Shown here: piece after piece, positions 1-9,945 of the stretch | Position numbering within the stretch: the first letter of the stretch is position 1 | How the letters are laid out: every line of letters starts with the position of its first letter | Assembly: GCA_002049455.2 (NCBI GenBank) | Contig: KV919074.1 | Coordinates: 1 to 64,000 of the forward strand | DNA: 64,000 nucleotides | Origin: Porphyra umbilicalis | Lineage: Eukaryota; Rhodophyta; Bangiophyceae; Bangiales; Bangiaceae | Direction of reading: 5' to 3' | Made by a program: the position numbers and the translations under genes | The notes under the pieces: generated by a model | Database searches by the model: none | What the model saw: only the letters and a program-made list of their open reading frames with translations | Told to the model about the DNA's origin: nothing

Positions 1-2032
1 GCGACGGCGGCAAGGGCGGCAAGCGCGGCCAGCCCGGCGGCGACGGCCAGGGTAAACACTCCCCGGACGGCCAACGCGATGGCGGATTCCGCCGCGATGG
101 CGGTGGACGCGGCGTTGCCGGTGGCGGTGAGGCCATCGACGGGGCGCATGCCGCCGCGGGTGGCCATCCGGAAGTGGATTGCTCCGCGGACCCAGAGGTC
201 TTGCGCCAGTTTCGGCCTCGCGGCTCGTACTACGTGCACGCCAACCCTGTAGAGGTGGTCGATGGGGTCCCGCGGGTCACCGACAACCGTCTGTACGAGA
301 TGTGCGTACGCAATCGCGCTCGTGCGCACACGCGCCGTGTTTACGCTCACTACGAGGCGTTGCCCGACTTCATCGACGTGATGGCGCAAGCCGGGTTGCC
401 GGGCCACGCGGGCGACCGCGTGGCCGAGGTCCATGGGGACCCGTACTTCGGGAACCAGGGACCTCAGCGTCGTGTATACGAGGTGATGTCGTTTTGCAAC
501 GAGGTCGTGCGGTACCAACTGCCGTTGCACCCGTTCCACCGTTGGTGTACGCCAATGCGCTTATGTTCCCTGTGAAGGGTACAGAGTCGATCGAGGCAGC
601 GGCCAACTCGTTTTGTCGCTTGCTGCGCAACTGGCCGAAGGCCGTCTTCCTCAAGAGGGCTCTCGCCGAGGACCTTTCGGTCCCGTTCGGGCACGACTCC
701 GGTCTGGAGCCGTACCTCGAGCAGCTTGCGCTGGTGAAGCACGAGGAGAACGACAATGTCGAAGATGACCGCAGTCCGCGGGTCACCGGGTTGCCGAACC
801 CCTTTCGGCTGCCGATGTTCCCATCCGACCACCGTCGGGCCGCTGACACGCGCTTCTTTCGCGGTCGCGAGTTGATGCCTACCGCGTGGGCGGCTGGATT
901 TCTCCGTGCGCCTCGGGCGTTCGACTTGTCCCGTTGGCTTCCGCCTATCCCGGACTGGGAGCCCCACACGGGGTTGTGGGTGGCGACCCCCGTGGTGGTG
1001 TCCTACATGGCGGACGCGTTGCGCAACGCCTACAGCTCCGTCTGGCGGAGGTGTACTCCGAGTACTACTGCAACTTAGTTGCTGCGTGGGTTCACACCCT
1101 GCAGGAGGACAAGCTCTTCGTCCACTTGGACACGAAGACGCTTCGTCATTTCGACGCGTTGGATACGTCCAAGTTGAAGGACGCGCCCGACGGCGAGGCC
1201 AAGTACGTCTTGTACGGCAAATGCGTCAAGCCGTGACGGCGTTTCCCTGGCGGGAGGTCCTTAAGGACGTCGTCTGGCGCGACCGCGACTCCGGGGAAGC
1301 CCGGCAGGTGCGGGTCACGGTCGACCCGACCAAGGAATACGGCTTTTGCCTGCGCCACCCTTGTGTCGATTTCGACTGGGCGTTGGACCCGAACGCGCCA
1401 CTCCCGATGGCTCGAATTACTTCGAACCATCCCGGGGTGTGGCGTCGTGGTCGTCGAACCTGGGCTCACGCCGTTGGCGACGCCCTCGAGGGCCGCTACC
1501 GCCCGCGTTCACCGCGGCGCGATCGCTCGCCCTCTCCGCCACGGTCGGTGGATGCCACTTGGCCGACCCGCGCGTCGTCAACCGCGGCGGTTGCCTTGTT
1601 TGGGTCGGCGCGCGCGCGCGATGTACGCGTTCGCGCGCCCGCGGGGCAGCCTTGTCGGCGGTGGCTAGCGCCTGGGTCGAGCAGATCGCAGGCTTGCGTA
1701 CCGCTGTTGAGCGCGCGGACGGACGGGGTGTCGAGTCGGCTTTGTCCATTATTGGACATGCCGTGGCTCGCGCCGTTGACGGCGAGGCCAACTACGGGCG
1801 CTTCGCCCAGCACCTCGAGGCTATACAGCCAGAGGAGGAGGCCGCGCCGGCGCGCTTCAACGCGCAGAGCATCCTTGGTCGTCGGACCCACGAGGGCGGA
1901 GGCCCGTCGACGGGGGTTCCGCACTCGGCGCGCAACACGCGTGCGCGTAGTGTCTCGCAGGAGTCGGCGGCCAGTGTTGGCGCGAGCCGCGATTCCCGTC
2001 GGGACTCGCGTCGTCGTGACGACGAGGAGTAG
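1..2032 (+). pseudogene. Opposite-strand ORF of chromovirus copy 1, five frameshifts
   Basis: This is the mirror of the intact ORF at 16417-18375. It has single-base deletions near positions 109, 541, 1037, 1219 and 1640 relative to copy 2, so the frame is broken into fragments. The first base of the window already lies in its Ala-rich repeat. Substitutions are few (for example FRP for FRL, SRW for SHW). Two of the deletions are in homopolymers (AAAA to AAA, CCCC to CCC), which also fits sequencing error near a contig edge. It ends at 2030-2032 TAG. Confidence 0.75.
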
Positions 2033-2174
2033 CGAGGTTCACTGCTCAGTGACTTGCTCGGTTGACCCCGGTGGGGGGGTGGGGTTGACAATGTCGGGGT
2101 CTTACGCCTTTTTAGGGTGTTGATGTTTCTTCGTCTTGTTGTTGTTTGTCGTTTGACATGTTCGTATCCACTTC

Positions 2175-2717
2175 TCAGTTTTTCTGTTTATCGTCATAGC
2201 GATGAAGGAAGTGGCAGGCCATCATGGCCCATGTTGTGGGATTTGTATCCCTTGAGTCTGCTGATAAAAGCACTTCGTACTCGAAACATGCACGTATGGC
2301 AGTAGCGTACCAACTGGCGTTGGTCCATTGTGGTATTACCACGGTTGCTTCTTCTGTGGTTGTTACCAAGCGTCGAAGGACTGAGTCCAAGTGTTGCACC
2401 GGAGGTACCAGAAACCCGTTGGGGAGCACTGGTACGGGGGGATCGCTCCCGATGAGTGTCGCCTGTGCGGATTTCGGCCACACATATGTGTACGGGCCGT
2501 AAACACGGTTCAGCCGAGAGAAATGCCGCAAGGCAAGTTGGGGGTCATACGCAAAGTTGCGCGTCATGGACGGCAGAGTGGACTTGAGCCACGCCACAGG
2601 AATTACTTGCTTAATTGCAACATGGGTACTTGACTCTGTCCAAGAGACATCGGCATGGATAACTCCGTCACCGGTAACATGGACATGTTGGATAGTGGGT
2701 ATCCACGTGGAGTCCAT
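2175..2717 (-). CDS. ORF3 after pol, copy 1
   Basis: This ~180-residue ORF overlaps the end of pol in another frame. It is the mirror of 15732-16274, where it is described. Relative to copy 2 it has Gln for Glu in HVAIKQV and Arg for Cys in RLNRVYG. No nonsense or frameshift is present. Confidence 0.6.
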   Translation of the reverse strand: MDSTWIPTIQHVHVTGDGVIHADVSWTESSTHVAIKQVIPVAWLKSTLPSMTRNFAYDPQLALRHFSRLNRVYGPYTYVWPKSAQATLIGSDPPVPVLPNGFLVPPVQHLDSVLRRLVTTTEEATVVIPQWTNASWYATAIRACFEYEVLLSADSRDTNPTTWAMMACHFLHRYDDKQKN

Positions 2718-5700
2718 GACGATGTTGGCCACGGTTGTGAGCCCGGCCTGTCGGCGACTTCGTCGCGTTGGCGTTTTGCCACTCGTACCCCGGTACATGC
2801 TTCTTCTTCTGTCGAAGGAAACGCACCACCAGGTTGCGGGGGAGGTTCTCCAGGGGTTCCCAGGTGTCGTTTTTCGACCCGTAGTCGAACCAGCACACCT
2901 TAGCGCTATAGCTGTCACCCGTCTGGCGTAAGCCCAGGAGTTTGTCGATCACATACTCATCGGCAGTTGCCGGGGTTGACTTGCGTTGGTCTAGACCATC
3001 TAGCAAGGGGTGTGGAACCTTGTCCGTCGTCGTTGGACGAGGAGCGGGGGTGACATGGTCACTGCTGACGCGTTTCTCCTCGCCGTCAATGTCAATGACA
3101 AACGTGGAGGCGTCCGCGTCCGCGTCGACGACCACGAAGGGGCCAATGGCTTTGCTTTGCAGCTTGTTTTGCAGATCGTGGTTGGTCGTGTATACGTAGT
3201 CGCCGATCTTGACGTCCGCATTGCGGGTTGCGACCCGATGGTCGAAGTTACGTTTGTAACGTTGTTGCGTCTTACGCAAGGCCTCGACCACGATGGGGAT
3301 CTGCTTGCGCAGGCGGGCCATGAACTCGCGCTTGCGAGCTAGGGGTGACCCGTCCTTGAGCGTTCCCTTATTGGTAAGCGGAGTGCCCGGGGGCAAGTTG
3401 CGAACCGTGAGGTTGGGGATCCGCCTTGGGATAAGAAGCTCAAATGGGGCGATGCCCGTCGACCGATGTGGTTGGCTATTATACGCCATTGTGATTACCG
3501 GGAGTAGCTCATCCCATCGTGATGGGTCGTCGGCGACGTAGTGTCGCAGCTGCGTAGCCATGGTACGGTTGTACCGTTCAACTTGCCCATTGGTTTGGGG
3601 ATGATACGCCGTGGTGCGAACCGTTTCAATGCCAAGCATTTTCATCACAGCGATGAAGAAGTTCGACATGAACTGGGGCCCTTGGTCCGATAGGATCCGG
3701 TCCGGTGGCCCGTAGGCTGAAACCCACGCGTCGATGATGGCTGACGCCACTGACATAGCCGTGATTCGCCGCAAGGCGACGCACTTGGTGAGCTTGGCGA
3801 AGCGGTCGGTGATAACCAAGATGAAGCGGTTGCCCTTCTTGGAGGCCGGGATGGGCCCAAAGATGTCAACGGATAGCTCCGTGAGAGGCTCGGTAGCCTG
3901 GAACAGGGTCAAGGGCGTGGTGTGTCGCCGTAAGGCGAGGCGGTTTTGCGCACACGTTGTGCATTTGGTGATGGTCGAATGAATATCCGTCACCATTGAA
4001 GGCCAGTAGTATGCCTTACGCATTGTGTAGTACATCCGGTTCATACCAGGATGGGCGGCCACGGTTGCGTGGTGCTCGAGGGTCAACACGCGTTCGAGTA
4101 GCGACTTTGGAATAACCAGTTGATTGCCGTAAGGCGCACGGCGGTACAGAGCGTGATGCTCATCGCGGAAGAAGGCCTTGGCCGTTCCGCGCTCCACGCG
4201 AGTGGACATCTCGACGCAGAAGTCGTCTGTTTGTTGTGCTTCGACAACGTCGTCGAACTCCACCGGTTCCGGTATGTCGGTACCCGTGTACCTCCCCGTT
4301 TTTAAGCCGTTGGCCGTCTCGGCCAATGCCAGACAAGGTATATCATCATGGATATCTTCTGGCGGCGCCACCGTAGAGGCGCGCGACAGGAAGTCGGGCA
4401 AGTGGTGAGATGCACCTGGTTTATAAACCATATCGAATGTATATTCGGAGAGGCGAAGTCGCCATCGCATCAAGCGTCCGCTTGAGTCGGTCGTGCTGTA
4501 GATCCAGCTAAGTGCTTGGTGATCCGTTCGGATGAGGAAGCGTTGTCCATCGAGGAAGTGCCTCAACTTGAGGACAGCCCACACAACGCCGAGGCATTCT
4601 CGCTCCGTGGTGGAGTAGTTTTGCTCTGCAGCAGTGAGTCCTCGGCTCCAATACCCGACAGGGTGAAGCAGTTCGCCCGGCTCCTCTTGGAGGAGGGTAC
4701 AACCAACTTGGTCGGCGCATGCGTCCACGTCAACGACGAGCTTCCGATTGGCCTTCGGCAAGGCAAGTACCGGTGGGCACAACAGTGCGTTGCGAAGGTC
4801 CTCGAAGGCGGCGATAGCCACGTCCGTCGGTGGTGGTAAATCCGGTGGGATCTCGGCCCTAGTCAGGGCGTTCTGGGGCTTTGCTCGTTTGGCAAAGTCT
4901 TTGACAAACCGTCGATAGACGTTGCACATGCCCAAGAAGCTTTTCAGCTGTGTCTTTGTGGTTGGGAACTTGGCATGCTTCAGAGCATCCACGTTCTTGT
5001 TGTGCACGTGCAGTTGCCCGGGGCGGACAATGTGTCCTAGGTACTCGACCTCATCGGAGAACCACGTACACTTTTCCAAGTTGAGGGTGACCCCGGCTTC
5101 ACGGAGACGGTGAAGAACCGTGTCAACGTCTTTGACGTGTTGTTCCGCGTTTGCGGAGAAGATGATGACATCGTCTAAGTAGACGAGGCATATCTGCCAC
5201 TTCAAACCCGAGAGGATAATATCCAACGCGCGCTGGAAGGTAGCGGGCACGTTCGTCAAGCCGAAAGGCATGGATAACCAGTGGTATATATCACAGTGCG
5301 TCGTGAACGCCGTCTTCTCTTGGTCGTCCTTGCGTAAGGGTACTTGCCAGTACCCCGCGGTGCAGTCGAGGGACGTGAACACCTGGGCATCTCCCAAGGA
5401 GTCGAGGCAGTCCTCCATCCGAGGCAAGGGATAAGCATCCTTCTTGGTGATGTTGTTTAACCGACGATAGTCGACACAGAATCGGGCTTTGCCGTTCTTC
5501 TTTGGTACAATTACCACGGGGCTTGCCCAAGCACTATGGCTAGGGGCAATGACGTTGAGCTTCAACATCTTGTTGATCTGATCAGCGATGATCTGCCGTT
5601 TGAACGGCCCGGTGCGGTAGGGTTGGGCCCGTATGGGCAGAGCGTCGGGAGGAGTGACGATGGCGTGCTCCGTAGCACGGATGACGCCAAGGGTTCCATC

Positions 5701-6639
5701 CCACATAGACGAATGCGTTTTCAGCATGTCTCGAATCTGCCTGTGCAGGTACTCGGGTGCCTCACTGAGGTCGAGGTCCTCGAGTGGGTCACGACTCGCG
5801 TCGTCCGATGAGTTATCGGTTCCACCCTTTGGGGTGTTGTCATCCAAGACGGCGGAAAGCATCGGCCCTTGGTAGGGTTCTGCAAACCCCAAGGTAGAGT
5901 TCTTGCGAACAATGACTTGGTCCTTGCCGAAGTTGCATAACTTGACCAGGAATGGTTCGTCCGGTTTGACGATGGCGATGCCGCGGGCGACTGCCATGGA
6001 CTTGTGTCGGCACAACCGAATGTTCGGTGTGATGGTAACCATACCAGGCGTGTCGCACGTGGCCATGATCCACTCCTCCTTGTGTCCGTGGACACGCACC
6101 TGTTTGCAGGCTCGAACCCGAGCGGGTTTATCTTGCCAGTGGCGGTCCCACGCGCTGTCGTTAAGACAAGCTAAGATCGGCGTTGGCCGAGGTTGCTCTT
6201 CCGTGCATCGCACGTGCTCTTGCCAGACAATCTTGCGCAAGCGCGGCAGAATGCCCTCGATGTTTTGTTCAATGAACTCGGTGCCAAGAATGCACGGGAC
6301 TGACAAGTTGTCGGCAACGAGGAATCGGTCAAATAGACGCACACCTCCGGTGTCTACATACAGATGTATGGCATACTTCGTCACAAGACGATTGTTGTCT
6401 GCATCTCGGATGCGCGGAAGCGTAGTCAACTCTTCGGCGTAAGCCATCCAGTTCGAAGGAAGAACACTAGTTCGCACTACGTTCACCCCGGCGCCCGTGT
6501 CTAAGACAGGGCGGCAACTTCGCATTATGCGCAGGCATGGGCCTAACGTGGCTGCGATCTCATATTGCCGAAGGGCACGACGTAAGAGTCTTGTCACCGT
6601 ACGCTTTCGCGTTCCGCCGGGCAACCCCAAGTCGGGCAC
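2668..6639 (-). CDS. Pol polyprotein, chromovirus copy 1
   Basis: This 1323-codon open frame encodes protease, reverse transcriptase, RNase H, integrase and a C-terminal chromodomain in Ty3/gypsy order. Visible motifs are LDTGAG (protease, ~46-51), YLDD (RT, ~487), HHCC zinc and DDE integrase motifs, and a chromodomain ending in TWEPLENL. No ATG opens it; the frame starts with GTG and overlaps the gag frame, so it is expected to be made by -1 frameshifting. It differs from copy 2 by a few residues (Leu/His in ACLNDSAW, His/Asn in VRVHGH, Val/Ile in EAGVTLN). All catalytic motifs look intact. Confidence 0.93.
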   Translation of the reverse strand: MPDLGLPGGTRKRTVTRLLRRALRQYEIAATLGPCLRIMRSCRPVLDTGAGVNVVRTSVLPSNWMAYAEELTTLPRIRDADNNRLVTKYAIHLYVDTGGVRLFDRFLVADNLSVPCILGTEFIEQNIEGILPRLRKIVWQEHVRCTEEQPRPTPILACLNDSAWDRHWQDKPARVRACKQVRVHGHKEEWIMATCDTPGMVTITPNIRLCRHKSMAVARGIAIVKPDEPFLVKLCNFGKDQVIVRKNSTLGFAEPYQGPMLSAVLDDNTPKGGTDNSSDDASRDPLEDLDLSEAPEYLHRQIRDMLKTHSSMWDGTLGVIRATEHAIVTPPDALPIRAQPYRTGPFKRQIIADQINKMLKLNVIAPSHSAWASPVVIVPKKNGKARFCVDYRRLNNITKKDAYPLPRMEDCLDSLGDAQVFTSLDCTAGYWQVPLRKDDQEKTAFTTHCDIYHWLSMPFGLTNVPATFQRALDIILSGLKWQICLVYLDDVIIFSANAEQHVKDVDTVLHRLREAGVTLNLEKCTWFSDEVEYLGHIVRPGQLHVHNKNVDALKHAKFPTTKTQLKSFLGMCNVYRRFVKDFAKRAKPQNALTRAEIPPDLPPPTDVAIAAFEDLRNALLCPPVLALPKANRKLVVDVDACADQVGCTLLQEEPGELLHPVGYWSRGLTAAEQNYSTTERECLGVVWAVLKLRHFLDGQRFLIRTDHQALSWIYSTTDSSGRLMRWRLRLSEYTFDMVYKPGASHHLPDFLSRASTVAPPEDIHDDIPCLALAETANGLKTGRYTGTDIPEPVEFDDVVEAQQTDDFCVEMSTRVERGTAKAFFRDEHHALYRRAPYGNQLVIPKSLLERVLTLEHHATVAAHPGMNRMYYTMRKAYYWPSMVTDIHSTITKCTTCAQNRLALRRHTTPLTLFQATEPLTELSVDIFGPIPASKKGNRFILVITDRFAKLTKCVALRRITAMSVASAIIDAWVSAYGPPDRILSDQGPQFMSNFFIAVMKMLGIETVRTTAYHPQTNGQVERYNRTMATQLRHYVADDPSRWDELLPVITMAYNSQPHRSTGIAPFELLIPRRIPNLTVRNLPPGTPLTNKGTLKDGSPLARKREFMARLRKQIPIVVEALRKTQQRYKRNFDHRVATRNADVKIGDYVYTTNHDLQNKLQSKAIGPFVVVDADADASTFVIDIDGEEKRVSSDHVTPAPRPTTTDKVPHPLLDGLDQRKSTPATADEYVIDKLLGLRQTGDSYSAKVCWFDYGSKNDTWEPLENLPRNLVVRFLRQKKKHVPGYEWQNANATKSPTGRAHNRGQHRHGLHVDTHYPTCPCYR

Positions 6640-6644
6640 CCGGC

Positions 6645-6983
6645 CTAGACGTTTTTCGAGTCGTCCACGGCGTCGGCCGGATGCTCGACTTCGTCTTCCT
6701 CGACGTTACCGTCGGCAAGGGCATGAACGCCGATAGGCGGTTGCCGACGCTCGCGAGGGCGATAAGGCTCGGCACACTGTGCGGCGAAGTGCCCCGGCTT
6801 GTTACAGTTGTAACAGATGTCAGCCCGATTGGCTTGAGGGACGGCAGCCCGAGGGGGCGGCGGGGTGCGAACCGGTGTGAACGGTCGTTCCGTCGTCGTC
6901 CGCTGGTCTTGTGTCGCGTAAGCGACTTTGATCGCCGTTGGGCGGGTAATCTTGAGTTGCAAACGCAACTTGTTGGTGCCGTC
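6645..6983 (-). CDS. Gag nucleocapsid (zinc knuckle) downstream of in-frame UAG, copy 1
   Basis: The frame is continuous with gag after the TAG. It carries one CCHC zinc knuckle (CYNCNKPGHFAAQC), the RNA-binding motif of retroelement nucleocapsid. It has no ATG of its own near the start, so expression needs stop readthrough or another route. It ends in TAG, overlapping the start of the pol open frame, which lies in the -1 frame. The copy is identical in layout to 11466-11804. Confidence 0.8.
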   Translation of the reverse strand, partial: DGTNKLRLQLKITRPTAIKVAYATQDQRTTTERPFTPVRTPPPPRAAVPQANRADICYNCNKPGHFAAQCAEPYRPRERRQPPIGVHALADGNVEEDEVEHPADAVDDSKNV

Positions 6984-8291
6984 CTAGTACATCTGGGCGG
7001 TGGCGACCGTCTCGAATAGGGTTCGGTCGGGGAACTGGTCGTTCAGTACCCGGACGTGCGCTTGCACAAGGTCCGAAAGACCAGTGATGAAGACGTCCTT
7101 AACGTCTTGGATGCCGAACAAACCGTTCAGGAGGTCGCATTGCGTTTCCACGCGATGACCAAAGGCCGTGGGCGCCTCGTTGTCTTGTTGCTTCATCGTA
7201 ATGATGTCTTGATAGGCGTTAGCCATGGTTGCGTGTGTCGCATACATCGAAAGAAGCCAGTTGACGGCATCTCCGTAGGTACGGATGGCGTAACGCTTAC
7301 GTCCGAGGGTGCTGTTAAGCGCGCCGGAGAAGGCCATCTTGGCGTTGCCGGCTAGTCGAAAGACCATAAGCGGAAGGGCTTGACCGTGCGTCAGCCCAGC
7401 CGCGTCGCATGCGCGGCGAAAGGTCGTCAAGAACGTGAAGATGCCCAAGGGCAGGGCTCCCGTGAATGGCTGTTGCCCATGGAACGCTCCGTCCAAACGT
7501 TTGTTGAGACGGTGCGACCGCTGTGCCTCTTTAGGCGTATACGTCAGTTGACGGCGGATCAGGAAGTACGTCCTGTAGTCCAGGAGTGTCTTGAAGCGGC
7601 TATTAGCCGGGCGGATCACCTTGATCCTATCGGCTTTTTCAAGTCGCTCCTTCCGTTTGGTGGGGGGCGTGGGGCGCTTGCGCGCGGCCGCGTCCGACTC
7701 GCTCGAGCTTTCGCTCGGCGAGGACCCACTTGGGGGCGACGGCGGGTGTGGGGGCCCGCGGTCATCGTCCGAAGAGGACGTGTCCGTCGCGTTGGGGTTG
7801 TCGTCGTCTGACGACGTCGGGCTTGACCCAGACGCGGAATCGTCGGAAGATGAGGAAAGCGCGGCGTTAGCCGGAGCGTCCTTGCGGACGGACTTGTCCT
7901 TGATCACCTTGTTCGTCTTATTGACGTCCTTGGTCTTGTCGCCCGACTGGCGGCGAGACTTAGCCACACGGCGTTCCTCCTCATGGGAGTCGACCTTGCG
8001 CAGGGCCTCGACGTCGTCGACCAACTTGTCATTGGCTCGCGCCAGAGACTCGTTAGTCTGTTCTTGGGCCGTTAGGCGTCGCTGAAGTGCTTCAACGGCC
8101 GCCTTCAGGCTCTCCACCACCTGCATCTGCCCAGAGGCGGCTTGATCCGCAGGGATGGGAGGAGTTGGAGCACCGTCCGTGGGGGCGTCGGAGGCGGCAA
8201 AAGTGCCTTGTCCCCCGCCCGGCGGTCGGTAGCCAGATGGCAACTTGCCGTCTCTGGCTCGCCGAGTGCCGCCGGTACCACCAGTAGACAT
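6984..8291 (-). CDS. Gag (capsid part), chromovirus copy 1
   Basis: This 435-residue gag begins with an ATG 230 bp inside the LTR and is the mirror of the copy 2 gag. The N-terminal half is a coiled-coil and Ser/Asp/Lys-rich linker (heptad-like stretch near residues 60-100, S/D-rich near 145-200). The C-terminal half (about 230-435) is a predicted helical retrotransposon-type capsid region. The frame ends at TAG, but the same frame reopens and encodes the zinc knuckle, so this TAG may be an internal stop rather than the true end of Gag. Assignment rests on position between primer site and pol and on the downstream knuckle. Confidence 0.85.
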   Translation of the reverse strand: MSTGGTGGTRRARDGKLPSGYRPPGGGQGTFAASDAPTDGAPTPPIPADQAASGQMQVVESLKAAVEALQRRLTAQEQTNESLARANDKLVDDVEALRKVDSHEEERRVAKSRRQSGDKTKDVNKTNKVIKDKSVRKDAPANAALSSSSDDSASGSSPTSSDDDNPNATDTSSSDDDRGPPHPPSPPSGSSPSESSSESDAAARKRPTPPTKRKERLEKADRIKVIRPANSRFKTLLDYRTYFLIRRQLTYTPKEAQRSHRLNKRLDGAFHGQQPFTGALPLGIFTFLTTFRRACDAAGLTHGQALPLMVFRLAGNAKMAFSGALNSTLGRKRYAIRTYGDAVNWLLSMYATHATMANAYQDIITMKQQDNEAPTAFGHRVETQCDLLNGLFGIQDVKDVFITGLSDLVQAHVRVLNDQFPDRTLFETVATAQMY

Positions 8292-8503
8292 ACTGGGACC
8301 TGAACAAAGTGTTCCGACTTGGCTTACGCCCTGCGCGCCAACGTCGGAGATCTCAACCGTGATGCCCCCGGCACCACGCCCACAAGTCGATGGCTTACGC
8401 CCCGCGCGCCAAGCGACCGTATCGACACCGTCACAATGCCACGAGGCAGCGAGAAAGTTCTCGGGGACACCGTGCCGCGAGGCACGATGAAGGCGAGGGT
8501 ATC

Positions 8504-8519
8504 CCCTGCTGCTCCACCA
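8504..8519 (-). other. Putative primer-binding site, copy 1
   Basis: Two bases inside the 5' LTR the minus strand reads TGGTGGAGCAGCAGGG, beginning with the TGG expected to pair with a tRNA 3' CCA. I cannot name the tRNA. The primer would end CTGCTCCACCA. Confidence 0.55.
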
Positions 8520-8521
8520 AA

Positions 8522-8914
8522 TGTGGTATTAATAACGTTAGTTCAATTACCAGTGTACTGAGACCGACCGTAGCCAAGCAATAAAGCGAGTTCTATCGCC
8601 GTCGCGGCGAGGAAGAAGACCTTTTGTTGGAGGGCGTCCGATGGGGAGCCGGGTGGTGCCCACGACGGCGACCCCGGACCCACGGTGGTTTAATACAAAC
8701 AACGGCACTGGTCGATCGACCATCCGATCAAGCGATCGTAATGAGTGCCGGCAGACAGAGAAGACAGGCAAGCAAACAAGCAATAAAAAATAAACAATGC
8801 GGAAGTAACCCCCCAAAGGGCGTGCCACAAGCCGAGTCACACACATCCGTGGATTCGGCCAGTCAAGGGGGCTACTCGTGGCTAGTTGCCAATTGGTAGC
8901 AGAGATATGCTACA
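8522..8914 (-). repeat. 5' LTR of chromovirus copy 1
   Basis: This 393-bp LTR reads TG...CA on the minus strand (TGTAGCATATC to TACCACA). It appears identical to the 5' LTR of copy 2 at 9535-9927, and differs from the copy 2 3' LTR by four C/T changes and two one-base indels (counted by eye). It contains the 14-bp palindrome TGGTCGATCGACCA at 8709-8722. Confidence 0.92.
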
Positions 8915-9534
8915 ACGACGATCAGATCATCGACGGCCGTACGGACGGCGATCAACGGACGGACGGGAGCAGTAGCGACGCTGACTCCCTTCTTGGCGGG
9001 CTCAGCGGAGGCTCAGTGGTCGGAGGGGCGGGTATGGCCGAGCGGCGCAACCGCCGCCACCAACACGTCGCTCACCCCGACGGATTCGACGACCCCGACC
9101 TGCCGGGTGCGGGCGACATCATCCGGTCATACGAGATCTGCCACTCCATGCAGCGGCTTGACGGCATTCCAGTCCCGTTTGAGCCCTCAGACGCTCGTCT
9201 TCTCGCGCGATTCAAGGAGGGATCCAGTGAGTTTCACAAGGCGGCCTTCGCCTACCAGATTGCCGCCTGGTCGCAGGAGCTGTCCAACGCCGCCGTCGCC
9301 CTCTTTTATGGGCGGGATTCCCTTAGATCCTCTGGGCTCGCGGACCGTCTGGCCGGCGCCGCGATCGCGGCCCGTCAGTTGTTCCGCCTCGCGACAGCCC
9401 AATACGACTACCTCGAGTAACGGCAGCGAGACCCGGTCGGCGCCGAGCTCTACCGCAGCACGGACGCCGTGCCACGTAATACGCTCCGCGGGCCCAATGG
9501 GCGCCGTTGGCTGTCAATTGTCGCCCAAGACGAG
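8915..9534 (+). pseudogene. DIRS-type retrotransposon Gag, middle part, trapped between the two chromoviruses
   Basis: The frame is open from the edge of copy 1 to an in-frame TAA at 9418-9420, then open again to the edge of copy 2. The protein is Ser/Gly/Asp-rich, then helical (GSSEFHKAAFAYQIAAWSQ). It joins in frame with 19797-20021 when copy 2 and one ACGAG are removed, and is then followed by the DIRS RT, so it is best read as the DIRS gag. The N-terminal part would lie left of copy 1, outside the window. It is dead: one nonsense codon and two large insertions. Confidence 0.7.
9530..9534 (+). repeat. Target-site duplication (ACGAG), left of chromovirus copy 2
   Basis: ACGAG lies directly before the TG of the 5' LTR and again directly after the CA of the 3' LTR (19792-19796). 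A 5-bp duplication is typical of Ty3/gypsy integration and fixes the ends of copy 2. Confidence 0.93.
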
Positions 9535-9927
9535 TGTAGCATATCTCTGCTACCAATTGGCAACTAGCCACGAGTAGCCCCCTTGACTGGCCGAATCCAC
9601 GGATGTGTGTGACTCGGCTTGTGGCACGCCCTTTGGGGGGTTACTTCCGCATTGTTTATTTTTTATTGCTTGTTTGCTTGCCTGTCTTCTCTGTCTGCCG
9701 GCACTCATTACGATCGCTTGATCGGATGGTCGATCGACCAGTGCCGTTGTTTGTATTAAACCACCGTGGGTCCGGGGTCGCCGTCGTGGGCACCACCCGG
9801 CTCCCCATCGGACGCCCTCCAACAAAAGGTCTTCTTCCTCGCCGCGACGGCGATAGAACTCGCTTTATTGCTTGGCTACGGTCGGTCTCAGTACACTGGT
9901 AATTGAACTAACGTTATTAATACCACA
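9535..9927 (+). repeat. 5' LTR of chromovirus copy 2
   Basis: 393 bp, TG...CA. The first 19 bases form a small hairpin (GTAGCA-TATCTC-TGCTAC). The palindrome TGGTCGATCGACCA is at 9727-9740. The T-rich stretch at 9655-9669 and the GTATTAAACC stretch are possible promoter or poly(A) elements, but I cannot assign R and U5. Confidence 0.93.
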
Positions 9928-9929
9928 TT

Positions 9930-9945
9930 TGGTGGAGCAGCAGGG
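9930..9945 (+). other. Putative primer-binding site, copy 2
   Basis: TGGTGGAGCAGCAGGG lies two bases after the LTR. It has the right place and the TGG start of a tRNA primer site. The tRNA is not identified. Confidence 0.55.

Larger units (their letters stand above)
1..8914 (-). mobile_element. Ty3/gypsy chromovirus, copy 1 (3' end outside window)
   Basis: This is an LTR retrotransposon read on the minus strand: 5' LTR at 8522-8914, then gag, zinc knuckle, pol and ORF3, then an opposite-strand ORF that runs to the left edge. It mirrors copy 2: paired coordinates sum to 18449 across gag-pol-ORF3, and homology stops exactly at the LTR edges (8914 and 9535). Its 3' LTR and outer target duplication lie left of the window. 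Gag, pol and ORF3 have no indels relative to copy 2, only scattered substitutions. The opposite-strand ORF has five single-base deletions. The flank at 8915-8919 is ACGAC, so the unseen left end should be preceded by ACGAC. Confidence 0.93.

Noticed and set aside
1346..2123. Long plus-strand Arg-rich frames in copy 1 of the opposite-strand ORF
   Set aside because: They are alternative frames of the frameshifted ORF; the intact copy shows which frame is real.
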